A stretch of 64,000 bases of DNA. Origin: Atopsyche davidsoni (Eukaryota; Arthropoda; Insecta; Trichoptera; Hydrobiosidae). Made by a program: the position numbers and the translations under genes. Below the pieces are notes generated by a model, which did not search any database, was not told the origin of the DNA, and worked only from the letters and a program-made list of their open reading frames with translations. Shown here piece by piece: positions 23,961-35,180 of the stretch; positions within the stretch are counted from its first letter, which is position 1, and each line of letters begins with the position of its first letter. The stretch covers positions 12,129,001-12,193,000 of the forward strand of contig JAILWY010000007.1 in NCBI GenBank assembly GCA_022113835.1, given 5' to 3'.

Positions 23961-26900
23961 GCCGCCTGTATGCTAAGTCGGCACAGTGTTTTTCATTGTT
24001 GCCCAAAATAGAAATATGTAAATGCGATGAAGCTATTTTTTACGACTGTGATTTTTTCGCCGAGCAAATAAATATTTTTAAATTCGCATGTGCAGTGTTT
24101 TAAAAATAAGGAATGTATTATATATGCTTGGATTTATAAAATCACGTATATTTTCGGAATATATTGTCAACATACATTCTTTGAATTGATGTTCATAATT
24201 GTAGTTTATTTTTTTCTTCCAGATGAATTATCATATACACTGCAAAAAAATGTTAATTCCCCCAAGCGACATAACAAAACGGATCATTTAAATTGAAATG
24301 AATTAAATAATTGTCATAAACCAATAACCACAATAATTGGTTACTATAAAAAAAACAGAGTATTTTAATATTAATTTTATGCATTTATTATATTATGCAA
24401 GATATTTGAAAAATTAATATCTGTCCACAGTCCCAAGAGAGCCATTGTTTATCAACCTAATAAATTAATGAAATCGGTGTTTTCATCACATTTATTTAAT
24501 AAAACATAATTAAAGTAATATTCTTTGAGGTATGAGGTAAAAAACAATTTAAATTTAATTTAATAAAAAAGAATTTCAATGAAATGAAAAATTTCTTTGA
24601 TCATTGTTTGTGAATTTAACTAGAAAACATCTGACCAGAATAAGTCTCATCGTGGAATTCAGAGAACTGTGCCTTGAGAAAGTGGATTTTATGTGCTTGC
24701 AATCCTTAAAGTGTGTTAGAAGAATCCTTTGACTCAATTGTGATGCTCACACTCTTTATACTCGTCTACTTAACGCTACCAAGTCAAATAAAAGTGCGGT
24801 CTTTGAAATAGCGAGGGAGACAATATATTTTATATATCCTATACAAATTGGTATAGTATGTAATTCAGTCGGAAGCTGCCTTTGAAAGCAATTTTTGTCA
24901 CGTAAGTTAAAAAAAAATTTCCCTCGGTTGGTAATTGAGAATTTATGAAAAAAACTCGTAATCGTTTGATTTTAAATATTTATAATATTTTATATTATAT
25001 ACACGATTTTCAAGGTATCGCATGCAATGGGATGATTAAGACTTAATTTACGACTTGGAACTACTGTGAACTTGTTGGGGGTGGGTACTTCAAAATATAA
25101 ATTTGTACAACCAAGGCATGAAATTGCAGCCCTCCATGCACGTGCAAGGCTCTTTGTCTGGGGTGAAATACGCCCGCGCCATTTTAAAATATGGAGCATA
25201 TATAATATGAAAAGATTTTTAAATTTAAGTACTCACTATAAAGTGGCAAAATAGAAGCAGAGTTTTTGATGTAAAATGCGAGAAAACAGGGTATAAAAAA
25301 TTGTGTACCTAAACAATGAAACTGTAAAATATGCTTCATGTAAAATTGAGATAAAAAATCTACAACATGAAAGGTTTTCTTTCATACAAACCAAGAAAAC
25401 CATATTTGAGATCAAAGCACTAAGATTCAAAATTTCAAGAAAGTGTAATTTGTTTTCAAATAATAACTTCATGCTAAGGTTGGTTCTGTAATTATTTTTT
25501 AAATTATTACAGTAAAAAAACGGTAACTTACAAAACTTTATTTTAAAATATACCTAGTAAAATGATTTTCAAATAAAAAAAAAAACCGAATTTTAGTATA
25601 AAGAACTGTGAGGCTTTTTACCATACCAAAATATAGTACAAATTAAGTCATCAAAAACCACTGTAATGTCTGCTTTTCTATCAGAACATGCCTGTATTGT
25701 TTGTAACAAGCAAAGCAATAATTTTTCTCTCTCTGTTTTCGCACAGTAGTTTTTCCTCCCCGTGCCTACCCCCATGTCGCATACATAATTCATGACACTT
25801 ACCACCCCTTATGACGTGTTTTTCCGTTCTTAGCCTGTCACCCACATTATTCTCAGCCGATATACATACTTGGAGGCAATGTAATTTGCTGTGTTGGCAT
25901 CTTCATTCCATGTGTGGAGATAATTTAACCCCTGACGTCACAGCATAATGCCACCGCATTTTTTTCAACCACTGAAAAAACGGGTGCTGAAAAAACAGAT
26001 TTTTAACAAATGTAAAGTAATACATTCTTTTTGAGGTTTTCATATTATATATAAGCATCCTTAAATTGAGAATTTATTAAAAATAATAAAGAAGGTAATT
26101 ATTTGTTCGCGTACAAAAACAGAAAAAAAAACATTAGATAAAAAAAATTAAAGATATGACGAAATTATAATAATATTTATTTAACAAAAGAAACTGGTTT
26201 TTCCAATAGTTTTTTTTGTTTTTCCATAAATTTCTTTGGTTAAAACATATATAACACGTTAAATTTGTATGTTCTATAAAAACATATAAAATATTTATTA
26301 ACATAGTAAAATAATAGTTTTTAATAATTGTATTTAAAAGTCAAACACCATTGGTGATTATACACAGTAAGTAAAAATATTTAAACATTATTTGAAAATT
26401 TCATTATCGAAAACGGTAAAAATCTCTCGAGTTACTCGGTTTTATTAAAATTCTCGAAAAGTTATTTTCCCCGCTCGGTGGTTAAACAACTTAAGAAAAC
26501 AGAAAATGGCCCAAAAAGCTAATATTATATTTTTGAATGTACTTATAAGTATTTGCATATTTTGTGAGTCGGACATCAAAGCGTAAAAAATACGACTGAA
26601 AATATTTCAGGCGCCCGGCGCGTCCCGAAATTAAAAAAACTTTTAAATCGGATCCAAACGACCAGAACAGCTTAAAACTAATAGAATATAAACCGAAGAA
26701 GGGAGTTTCTGGTCTCAATACAAAATTCTAAGTACGCCAGAAAAAGGCGTTTTTTCAACGAGTGAAAAAATATTTAGTCGGGTTTATTTTTTTGACACCT
26801 GCTTATATTAGGTCTAAATTCAATACAAAAAAAGATTTTCGACAGATAAATTACACGCATGAAACAATGAATACGCATTCATGAAAATTTAGCTTATGAA

Positions 26901-27120
26901 TATGTACTCCTGTTATAGAAATATATAATAAACTACAAAAAATCAGACATTTATTTTACTTCTAAGACATGAATGATTGCTTGCAATTATTTAAACGTAA
27001 AAATAATTATACCTGGAGTTTTTTTTATTTCCAGTGTGCATGTTTCTCTGAAGCGCTAGTAAAAATAAAACCTTACCTTATTACTTCATATGATTCAAGC
27101 AATTACTTTTGTTAGAGAAT
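23961..27120. other. AT-rich stretch, nothing supported
   Basis: There are several overlapping chance frames on opposite strands (24990-25491) but no motif, repeat family or splice pattern. The 24220 region has an acceptor-like TTTTTTTCTTCCAG without a partner donor. Confidence 0.65.
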
Positions 27121-27129
27121 GTTTTTTCC

Positions 27130-27320
27130 ACAAAAGAGGACAGTCTTATTTCTCCGTCACGTAGAAGTCTTAAAGTAGGGTCAGCTAGAAATAAGGCTTT
27201 CACGGAGCCCGCAAGGAGACAGTCTTTCACCGGAGACCCGGGGCTCTGGTAATGAAACAAAATGTAAATCTACCCTCTGCGAGAGAGACAGCGTCTGCAA
27301 GCGAAACCGACTTATTTAGA
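27130..27320. other. GC-richer island with short inverted repeat
   Basis: CTTATTTCT and AGAAATAAG form a 9-bp inverted repeat about 40 bp apart. GACAGTCTT occurs twice (near 27139 and 27220). No open frame of note. Its function is unknown; a regulatory element or old repeat is possible. Confidence 0.25.
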
Positions 27321-28080
27321 GCTGAAAATTGAATATAAAAATACCTTGAATTTCTAATGTTTTGAGTTATTTTATGATATTAATATACGACGTAAAGGTT
27401 AACGGCTTAATAACTCAGTGGCTTACACGGCTTTTGACTTTAAATTAGGTTAGGCTTGAATCTGAATAAATCATTAATTATTTTTGTATGATGTTACGAG
27501 GCAAAGACCAAAGAATCAACAAGTCAAAAATACCTGTCAATGCTTCTTAAAGGTAGTAAAACTATTAGTTTATCTGATTTTGAATGTCTTCGCTTGTGAA
27601 AAAAGACTCGTGGTTTGCTTTAAATTTACTGAAACGCATGCAGAGTATTGTACGTTCTTGATAAATGTGTTTTACTATAGCAGATTGAAAACATTTTTAT
27701 TTCAATATTTTATTAAAATTTAAAACATATTTTACACAAAAAAAACGTCAGAATTTTGAAATATATTGCCATGTAAATACGGCTTAGTGGAGAAAAAAAA
27801 ACTTTAAAAGTCACTTAAAACTTCAAAATGAAACAATTTCAGCAAAGCTTTGCTATATTTAATATTTATGACAATACTTAGCCCAAACTTGTGTATCTGT
27901 TCAAGCTCTCTCCGTATTCAGTACTGCGGTCCGGAATATTTACAAGAATACTTAACTTTAATTATTGTTCAAATTGTTCTTGTTTTATAATTTTGGTAAA
28001 AGCTTAAAAACTTTAACTATGGCGCGAGAATTAAAATTTTAGCCTTGTTTTTAATATTATTTTTAACATGTTTAATTATA
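27321..28080. other. AT-rich stretch, nothing supported
   Basis: Nothing beyond chance frames is seen, such as a 79-codon non-ATG frame at 27484-27723. Confidence 0.6.
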
Positions 28081-28175
28081 TCGGTGACCAGTTTCGTCAA
28101 CCTGTTGCGTTGGCATTATCAAACGAAGTCTTCGATTGAAAATGTCGAAACAGGTCACCAATAAAACGGAACATT
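28081..28175. repeat. Inverted repeat with hammerhead-like GAAAC-NN-GTC ends
   Basis: TCGGTGACCAGTTTCG (28081-28096) pairs with CGAAACAGGTCACCAA (28146-28161) with two mismatches. Read outward, both arms give CGAAAC-NN-GTC-ACC, the form of the hammerhead 3' core with a very short helix III and a GTC cleavage triplet. The required CTGATGA box is degraded in both directions (the best is TTTGATAA on the minus strand), so this is a decayed relic at most. AATAAAA follows the right arm. It may be the 3' region of an old retroelement. Confidence 0.35.
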
Positions 28176-31100
28176 TGGAAAAATCTTACAAGTACTTTAT
28201 TGAAAATGCTTTCTATCGAAATTATTAAATGTATTATTTCTTAAAACATTGAAAGGCGCTTTTATGCTGTAGATTTATAAATGGCCTTAGAATATCTGCA
28301 ACTAGCAGTTATAGCGAAGGCCGAATGCTATTAAACAATAATGTGCTATTTTTATTTTAACAGCAGTATTTTCATAATCCTAAAGAAATATCGAAAACAA
28401 TGTTTCATATTTTATTTTCTATATATTTTTGAGTCATTTTATTTTTAGAAGTGCGTTTATTAAACAAACCAGAGTCTGCTTCAGAATTTTTAAACAACAA
28501 AGCTGTGATATTTGAAATTAATTAAATGAATTTTTAATTTGCTAAAATCAGTATTCTCATATATTCTTTTTTACGTTTAATAGCTTTCATTGCTTTTTTT
28601 TTCTTCTAATAAACACGATTATTCTTGTGTTTTACAACTTTAGTAATAAAGATAATAAATAAGGCCATTTTCTGTCCCATTTAGTCTATGATTATACAGC
28701 CGCGTAATTATTTTTCGCACCCTCCATCCGTCATCCCTTTTCTTTAGTACGCATTGTTAATCTTGCACCCCCGAATCTTGGAATAATTTTCTCTCTTAGG
28801 GGTCGCGTGATGTGAAATTATGTTTCACGCCTTCACAGAGGGCAGAGATTTTCACAGTGAAAAATGAGGTTTATTATAACAATGCAAATAAACCAAGAAA
28901 ACTGTCAAAAGTATTATATATAGTCATAAATGAACATCAACAAACTTTTATCATACACATACAATGCATAAAAAATAACTTTTTTATATTTTTAATTGAT
29001 CTACACATTATGAGATGATTTTTCTTTTTTTCCAATCTCGATTTATATTCTTCTTTTGTATAGATATTAAGATCATTTGGTGATTTGCATGGCTATTTTC
29101 AATTGAAATTAAAATAATGAGATTTCCCATTATTAAAGTATAATTAAAAAATCTGAGCATCGAGTAGGTTGTCTTATTAATATAAAATAATTTACTACGG
29201 ATTTAGAGTTGTGAAGATAAACTGAAGCTGTTTACTTAGTATACTTTTTTGCATTAACAAAATCCAAAAAACAACACATGCATTCTAAAAAATATTTTTT
29301 GTTTTAAATTATGTTAATTTTAATGATATCACAACTTTTTACATGTTTTCTCCAAAATTTTATCAAGGTTGCATTTTTTTATGTTTGCTTATTTCAATCT
29401 CGACTGATTGGATTTTGTATTTATTGATTATTAACGTATATATCGAGAGATTTTAAGCTTTTAGCGTAATATTATTTAAGCTTATAACATAATAATAGTA
29501 AAAAATATATTTTTTTTTTTTATTTTGAATACTTAGAAATCAGTTTTTTGAAGAGTTCAGACAATCGGTAGACAAACTATTTATATTTTAGTTTTTTTTT
29601 TATTCACTATTTATTCCGCCTCCTCTTACGGTGACTCGTGGCTTACTCCAGTTAAAACGTAAAAAATATCTTAATTTTCAAAGTAATTAAATAATTTTTT
29701 TTTTTTTATATTTCTTTATGTTTCTACACTCCTTTCTTTCTATAAATAAACGCGTCCTCGACCTGGCTTTAATTACTCATATATTTTTATCGTTTTTCCC
29801 TGCTCGGTGGCTGGTTTTGTGGCCTCAAAGAAACTCGGCTGACGGAAATCTTGCGGCTCTACCATCAAAGCCTGCTGGACTGCTGCAATTAGCGTATCAC
29901 ACCTAGTCGGAACCACTACGGATGGGGGTGGGTCTGTAAAGGGGACAAGGAGGGTGTAGTTGTAGAATCAAGCAAGTATTCACGTTATATTTACTCCACG
30001 AATCGGCGATATCTTATTTAGATTATCTGAAAAAGCAGTCCATAAACAATATTACTCGAAGGAATGCAGTACTGAAGTGAACATCTAATGGTTCTCATTG
30101 ATTTTCGATTCCGCTCTTTATATTTTCAAAGTCCTAGTAAGTCGAAGACTTGAATTCATTGTCTGGATAATCAATTTATTTTGAACAGAGATGTGTTAAT
30201 TGATTGAAAATTTGTAAAAAATTGTGAGTATGGTGACAAATGGATCACAGCAAACAAAAGTTATTAGTTTAAAAATTCTATATAAATTTTGAAATAAAAA
30301 GTTATCAGTATAAATATTTGCGATTAAATGTAAGCAAATATTGTTTCCTCCGTAAGGTAATTTTGTTATTAGGTTATAAGCGTATATTATAAGAGTTATT
30401 TGCGTAGAATGGGGTGTCTACAGAGAGCCGGCGAGCAAACATCACACATGGATTGCTAAATTGCTTAATTTTAAGCAAACGCTCTCGGTCGGTCCAGGTA
30501 AACGTGGTTTCGAGTGTTAATAGTCCAGATTTATATCTCCCGGTTTTTAAAACCACCCATGCTGCGGTTTTATTGCGCAATAAAAATTACACTTGGGATC
30601 TACAGCCTTTTAATGTTTAAAACATTTTACTAAATGAAGAATTTTAAATGGAATAATAGTTTTGGTATTTTTTTTATTCCAAGTGTGTTAAACAGTTTTG
30701 CAAAATGAATTGCGAGAATTTTACAAACATTTACTGTGGATGATTCACGGTGTATTAATTTTTTTCTGGTAGTTTTTATTTTTGCTGTTCTTGCATTACT
30801 TTGTTAATGATGATTTAAATTTATTATTTTTAAAATCTACACTTAAATTTCCCAGGTTTTATATGTACATAATTATTATTATTAATACATAACTGAAAAA
30901 ATTAAAAAGTTTCTCATATCATAACTTGGTAAGTGAGCCTACAACCCGAATGATGTATCAAAAACGAAAGTGATAGTATCATTGCTTATGCATTTTTATA
31001 CTAAATAAATTATGAAGAGTAATTTTTATCCAGCACGTAAAAAAATATAAAATCGATTATTTTATTATAAAATATTTATTTAGGTTAAATAAATAAATAT

Positions 31101-31868
31101 TTATAATTTTTTTTAGTAAAAAACAGCTCAGTTATTTGATTTTTCCAATACAAACGCTTCTACATAACACTTGTAAGTTCATTGACCTTGTTCCACATCA
31201 AGTATAATATATGTTGTTTTAGTTTTAATATATTATTTCACAAATAACCAACACATATTTTCTTATTGTTACGCACAATAAATTTTTCACTATCGTCATT
31301 TCGCAATTGTTGGATCAAACAAATAAATAAATTTTATTATTACAGACGCAATACGCTTGTAAATACTCCAAATAAAATAATACTGTGGGGTTCAGTATAT
31401 TCACAACCCTCAAATTAAAAAAAAACATTGTATTGTCAAGACGTGAGCAAACAAAGAAAATAAAATACTTGAAAAATTCCAAGTAAAAATAATATTTACA
31501 TAATCGCATAGTTGTAAATTGAACAACAATACTTCCAAAAATAAACCTTTCAGACACATTCGAGATTATGAGGGGCCTTTTCGATATTTTTTTGGTTGTT
31601 TTCAGAGAACCGAATGAAAAGACAACACGCCTAGTCTAAGTATTCGCTCAGTTGTGTATTTTTCTCGATGGATCGATACACGAGTGTTTGTGGAGATTGT
31701 CTGCTCGGCTTGTGCGCTATCTGACCAAGAATCCGGGTCATCGCAGTGTTTAAAAGTTCACAGTGATACCATCTTTCTCGGGCTAATTGGTTAGACAATG
31801 GATAGACTCGACTATAGTTCTAAAGTGCTAATATTTTATACATTTTTTTAAAACTTTTCTTCTTTCAG
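28176..31868. other. AT-rich stretch with minor GC-richer patches
   Basis: No supported gene. GC-richer patches at about 28690-28850, 29810-29950 and 30410-30600 have short frames on one or both strands (29718-29906 plus; 30374-30620 both strands) without recognisable motifs. Another lies at 31600-31800, where GTGTA/TACAC and CGAT/ATCG form a small foldback near 31655-31682. Confidence 0.55.
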
Positions 31869-31951
31869 TGCCTTTCTTCAGAAGACGTTGGTTATCCTGA
31901 GCCTTACTAATTTGGCTGTACCCTCTAGATTTTTGGCGCAAATTTATTTGC
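31869..31951 (+). CDS. Candidate internal exon, 83 bp
   Basis: A pyrimidine-rich acceptor (AACTTTTCTTCTTTCAG ending at 31868) and a perfect donor GTAAGT (31952-31957) bound an 83-bp segment with only one open frame. That frame would encode a hydrophobic stretch containing KTLVILSLTNLAVP then SRFLAQIYL, which could be part of a membrane helix. No neighbouring exon can be joined with confidence, and I do not recognise the family. The splice sites and unique frame make this better than a random segment, but such pairs do occur by chance in 64 kb. Confidence 0.3.
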
Positions 31952-32331
31952 GTAAGTAATTGTGTGATATTTACTATAACTATGAATCTATTAAGATTTA
32001 CCACTATTAACGGAAATACGGCGATAGAAGGTCTGGGTGTTCGAAAGGTTTCTATCGTGGTTGAAGTCTTAGATTTTACAGCACGTAAAATGCCTTTAAA
32101 CTTAATTACGTTTGTTCGTTTTTGATTACGTCAAAAGCCCTTTGACTATAATAGCTAATTTGTTTACTCGCTTTTTCCATCTAATAACAGGTAGTTGGAA
32201 TTTGAAACATGGCTCTTTATCACGCTTCGCTATTTCTGATATCATTAGCTACCTCAACTATAATCAATACAAGGTAAACCTTAGCAATGTACACAGATCG
32301 AACATTTTCGTTATCATGAATGAATGAACAG

Positions 32332-32368
<37 letters not shown>

Positions 32369-33563
32369 ATACATACATAAAAGACCTTGTGTAAGCATTA
32401 CCCATCGAACCAATTTAATATACCTGAATAGGTTCAGTGGTAAGTCAGCATGATAACCGACGTAGAGATAGTAGATTCAAATTAAAGATATAACTAAAAA
32501 TAAACAATTTTTTGTGACAAGAATGAGTACAATGGATATTTAAACTTTTCATTTTGAGTTCATGATGTAAACTTTGATTAAATTTTAACCTCGCCATATA
32601 TTTCATTTAAAAAAATTACATACTCTAAGGTCTATTACATTGTCTTTTAACTTTAGATATTTGAGAATTTCTATTAAAATTAAATTTGTTCTTACTGTTT
32701 GTTTTAATAATTTTCGATAACTGATTTAAATGATTAAAAATATGAATTTTTTGTATTTAGAAAAACTAATATTTCTTAAATTATGTATAACCAATATATT
32801 ATAATTTATTCTGAAAAAGGTATTTATACAATATCACATTTAAATTAAACAAAGGTTGATTCTGTTTTTAATTTTTTTTATAATATCTAAATATTTATAG
32901 TATGAGATTATACAACAACCGTTTACATATATTTTTGTTCTTCTATCTGCTAAATCTATTATTTATACATACAGCATATATTTTGTATACAATATACTAG
33001 AGCATACAAATTTGGATTGATAGCTTCTGTTCAAATCTCCATAATCCTTAAAGAATGCTTATAAGCCTTGAAGTGAACAATTACCATAAATAACTGTTGT
33101 AACACCCCCTAAAAATATTTTTCAGGTATAACAAAAGGGAAACACCTTTTCAGATAAATTCTATTCGGCGTTTCATCTCTCGAGCGCCTCCGTGTGCAAT
33201 ATCTTCTGAAGTTATGTTTTATATGTTTTGAAAAGATGTCTTTGTTGAAAACAATTACCTTGTGGAAACAAGACGCGCCCAAGAGAAACTCAGATTATTT
33301 CAGGTTTTTCCTTAATTCTTCTGGAAAATAAAAAGTTATACGACATGTATTATAGCAATTTTTTATTCAACACATGTCAGCACGACTAAAATTTAAAAAC
33401 CAAAATATCCGATAGTCAACCGAAATACACCCATTGATAGAAAAATAAGTACGCAAGTTGCATCGAATGTATTTTATCAATGTGATGGGAAAAAGTGTTA
33501 GAATATTGTTTTTATTAAATAGTTTCAAAGCAAGGAACTAAGTTCATTGATTAACAGTTGTTA
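31952..33563. other. AT-rich stretch, nothing supported
   Basis: Contains the (AT)n run at 32335-32366 and otherwise no recognisable element. Confidence 0.65.
32335..32366. repeat. (AT)n microsatellite
   Basis: Perfect alternating AT run of about 32 bp followed by CCATACATACATA. Confidence 0.95.
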
Positions 33564-33565
33564 TA

Positions 33566-34018
33566 CAGGGTGTCCAAAAAGAGTATCGGGTGAATGTGAA
33601 TAGTGACCGTTATTGCGATATGCTGCGAAAATGTTTGGGCCCAGAGTTGCAGGAAATTCAAGGTTTTAACTCAAGAACGTGACTCCAACAAGACGTGGCC
33701 ACTTGCCATACATCCAATTAATCAATTGAAGTTGCTATCGAATTATTCCATTTCACGTAGAGGTAACACCAACTGGCCTCCCAGAAGCCTTGACTTTAGC
33801 CCTCTTGACTATTTCGTATGGGGATACCTTAAAAGTAAGGTTTAAGAGAATAATCCGACGAACTCAATGGAATTGAAACAAAACATCAGGTCAGAAATGG
33901 CAGCAATATTTAGGGCTATGTGTCAGCGTGTTATCAGCAATCTTCGTTTCAGATTAGAAGAATGACAGCAGCATAGCGGTCACCATTTGGATTTTACCCG
34001 ACACTCTCATTGGACACA
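33566..34018 (+). mobile_element. Non-autonomous Tc1/mariner-type relic with both terminal repeats
   Basis: The left end CAGGGTGTCCAAAAAGAGTA continues TCGGGTGAA (33566-33594) after a TA. The right end at about 33992-34018 is its inverted copy with several substitutions (ACCCGACACTCTCATTGGAC). Between them is only the C-terminal part of a DDE/D transposase, so most of the N-terminal half has been deleted. The copy is about 450 bp and clearly inactive because of frameshifts and stops. The GC-rich island at 34.2 kb starts soon after it. Confidence 0.8.
33596..33965 (+). pseudogene. Tc1/mariner-type transposase C-terminal fragment
   Basis: Three frames together give the family pattern. VNSDRYCDMLRKCLGPEL is followed by LQQDVATCHTS, with the second catalytic Asp at 33692-33694. 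Then comes ISRRGNTNWPPRSLDFSPLD with the third catalytic position Asp at 33792-33794, about 33 codons on. The YFVWGYLKSKV motif and an RSEMAAI..CQRVI tail complete it. At least two frame changes and a stop separate the parts, and the first catalytic Asp is absent. Such elements are widespread in insects and other invertebrates. The match is by recognition of motifs and not by search. Confidence 0.8.
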
Positions 34019-34149
34019 CAAATATAGGCAGCGGTTAGAAACTGACACTATCAAAGCTATACTTATCAATAGTATTAAGCTATTAAATATGATTATTTTT
34101 GGTGATGTTTTTGTTAAAACTGCATGGTTAGTAGGTCACAGAGCTAAGT

Positions 34150-34480
34150 ACTCGAGTTCCACGATCAACAATCGCACTACGTCTAGTGATACAGAAGCGA
34201 CCACCCTGTACTCCACACACATTCCCGCCCCTCGGCTCCCGCCCCCGTGCAGCCGCGCTTAATGAGAGTTTAAAAGCCTTTACACGTCGTGGCTAATGCA
34301 AGGGCGGGGGCGGGAAACTCGAAATAAATGCCCCCCGACGTGCCCACCCCGCAACACACCCCCTGCTCCCCTGCGGTCCACACCTGATTGATAATCGCGA
34401 AGCCTATATTTAAAATGTTACACCGTGATCGATAACCCGACATTCGGCTGTGGAATAACCTTGGAATATGACGAGGCACT
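34150..34480. promoter_or_regulatory. GC/CpG-rich island with GC-box-like and homeodomain-like words
   Basis: By eye this is the most GC-rich part of the window, notably CCGCCCCTCGGCTCCCGCCC near 34226 and GGGCGGGGGCGGG near 34301. It is followed by TGATTGATAATCG and ATCGATAA words around 34385-34435. A 69-codon minus-strand frame crosses it but shows no domain. A promoter or enhancer is possible. No start site, TATA box at a convincing distance, or downstream gene can be shown. Confidence 0.3.
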
Positions 34481-34639
34481 CTAAACAGGATCTGCTCACA
34501 TATTAATCAGCGATTAAACATACGAATCAGGTCACAACTCTTCAACTTTCAAAAAACTTTCATCGATCATTTTTATATTGAGTATATTGCCGTGCATACA
34601 AATTACTACATTATTCATATTATAATGAAAAAAGTACCT

Positions 34640-34806
34640 TTGTATTTTGTATTCACATTGAGTTTTTTAATATTATTTGCATTACTAGTTTCGACCCGAT
34701 ACACTGGGTCATCATCAGACACTTAACTATATGATGACCCAGTGTATCGGGTCGAAACTAGTAATGCAAATAATTTTAATAAACTCAATGTGAAGACAAA
34801 ATACAA
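34640..34806. repeat. Large inverted repeat with hammerhead-like cores
   Basis: Perfect 44-bp arms (34672-34715 and 34731-34774) surround a 15-nt loop. The similarity continues outward, imperfectly, to about 34640 and 34806. Each arm, read toward its outer end, carries the word order TGATGA - stem GACCC/GGGTC - GAAAC - TA - GTA. The structure may be a head-to-head pair of terminal units of a retroelement. Confidence 0.85.
34679..34722 (-). ncRNA. Hammerhead-ribozyme-like motif
   Basis: On the minus strand the order is GTGT, CTGATGA, then a stem GACCC-AGTGTATC-GGGTC, then GAAAC, TA, GTA and ATGC. This fits a type I hammerhead with a tiny helix III: CUGAUGA and GAAA core boxes, a GUA cleavage triplet, and helix I from GUGU with AUGC (two G-U pairs). 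One extra U lies between CUGAUGA and the helix II stem relative to the textbook core, which may impair it. The plus-strand partner (34727-34770) has A in place of the core C. Such motifs are known in Penelope-like elements and retrozymes. Activity is not shown. Confidence 0.45.
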
Positions 34807-34999
34807 TGATACTTCTATCATTATAATAATGGATCTTCACGAATCAAATGCCTTGTCCCCCAACAAGATAATTCATATTATTGATTTTTGTGAAGACCGT
34901 CTCACAGGAAGTACGATTTTGCCTATACAGGTGTGATTGATTGATAATGATTAAATTCAACATTTAATTGGCATAATAAGTACGTTGTTTCATTTATAG

Positions 35000-35180
35000 G
35001 ATATGATTGTTAAAAATTCTTGCTTAGTACCAGTGATTTGTTGGTATAATTGGTAATGCCATGTAAGCTTGGAGATGTGGGTTCAAATCCCACACAAATC
35101 ACGATGATATTTTATCAAAGAGTTTCTTTAATCAATTTTCAATATTTGAAAAAATGTATTTAATCATTATCAAACAACAT
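35000..35180 (+). mobile_element. tRNA-derived SINE, copy B (single orientation)
   Basis: This is the only copy here that is not palindromic. A tRNA-like unit at 35033-35102 has an 8-bp acceptor-like stem (GTGATTTG with CAAATCAC), a 4-bp D-like stem (GGTA/TGCC) and a perfect T arm (GTGGG, loop TTCAAAT, CCCAC). The B box GGTTCAAATCC is at 35080-35090. The anticodon arm does not fold, so it is not a tRNA gene. The upstream segment (ATATGATTGTTAAAAATTCT) and the downstream body match copy C/D, but the tail is missing or diverged. Confidence 0.75.

Noticed and set aside
35033..35102. Functional tRNA gene
   Set aside because: The acceptor and T arms fold, but the anticodon arm does not and the unit continues into the SINE body, so it is a SINE head.
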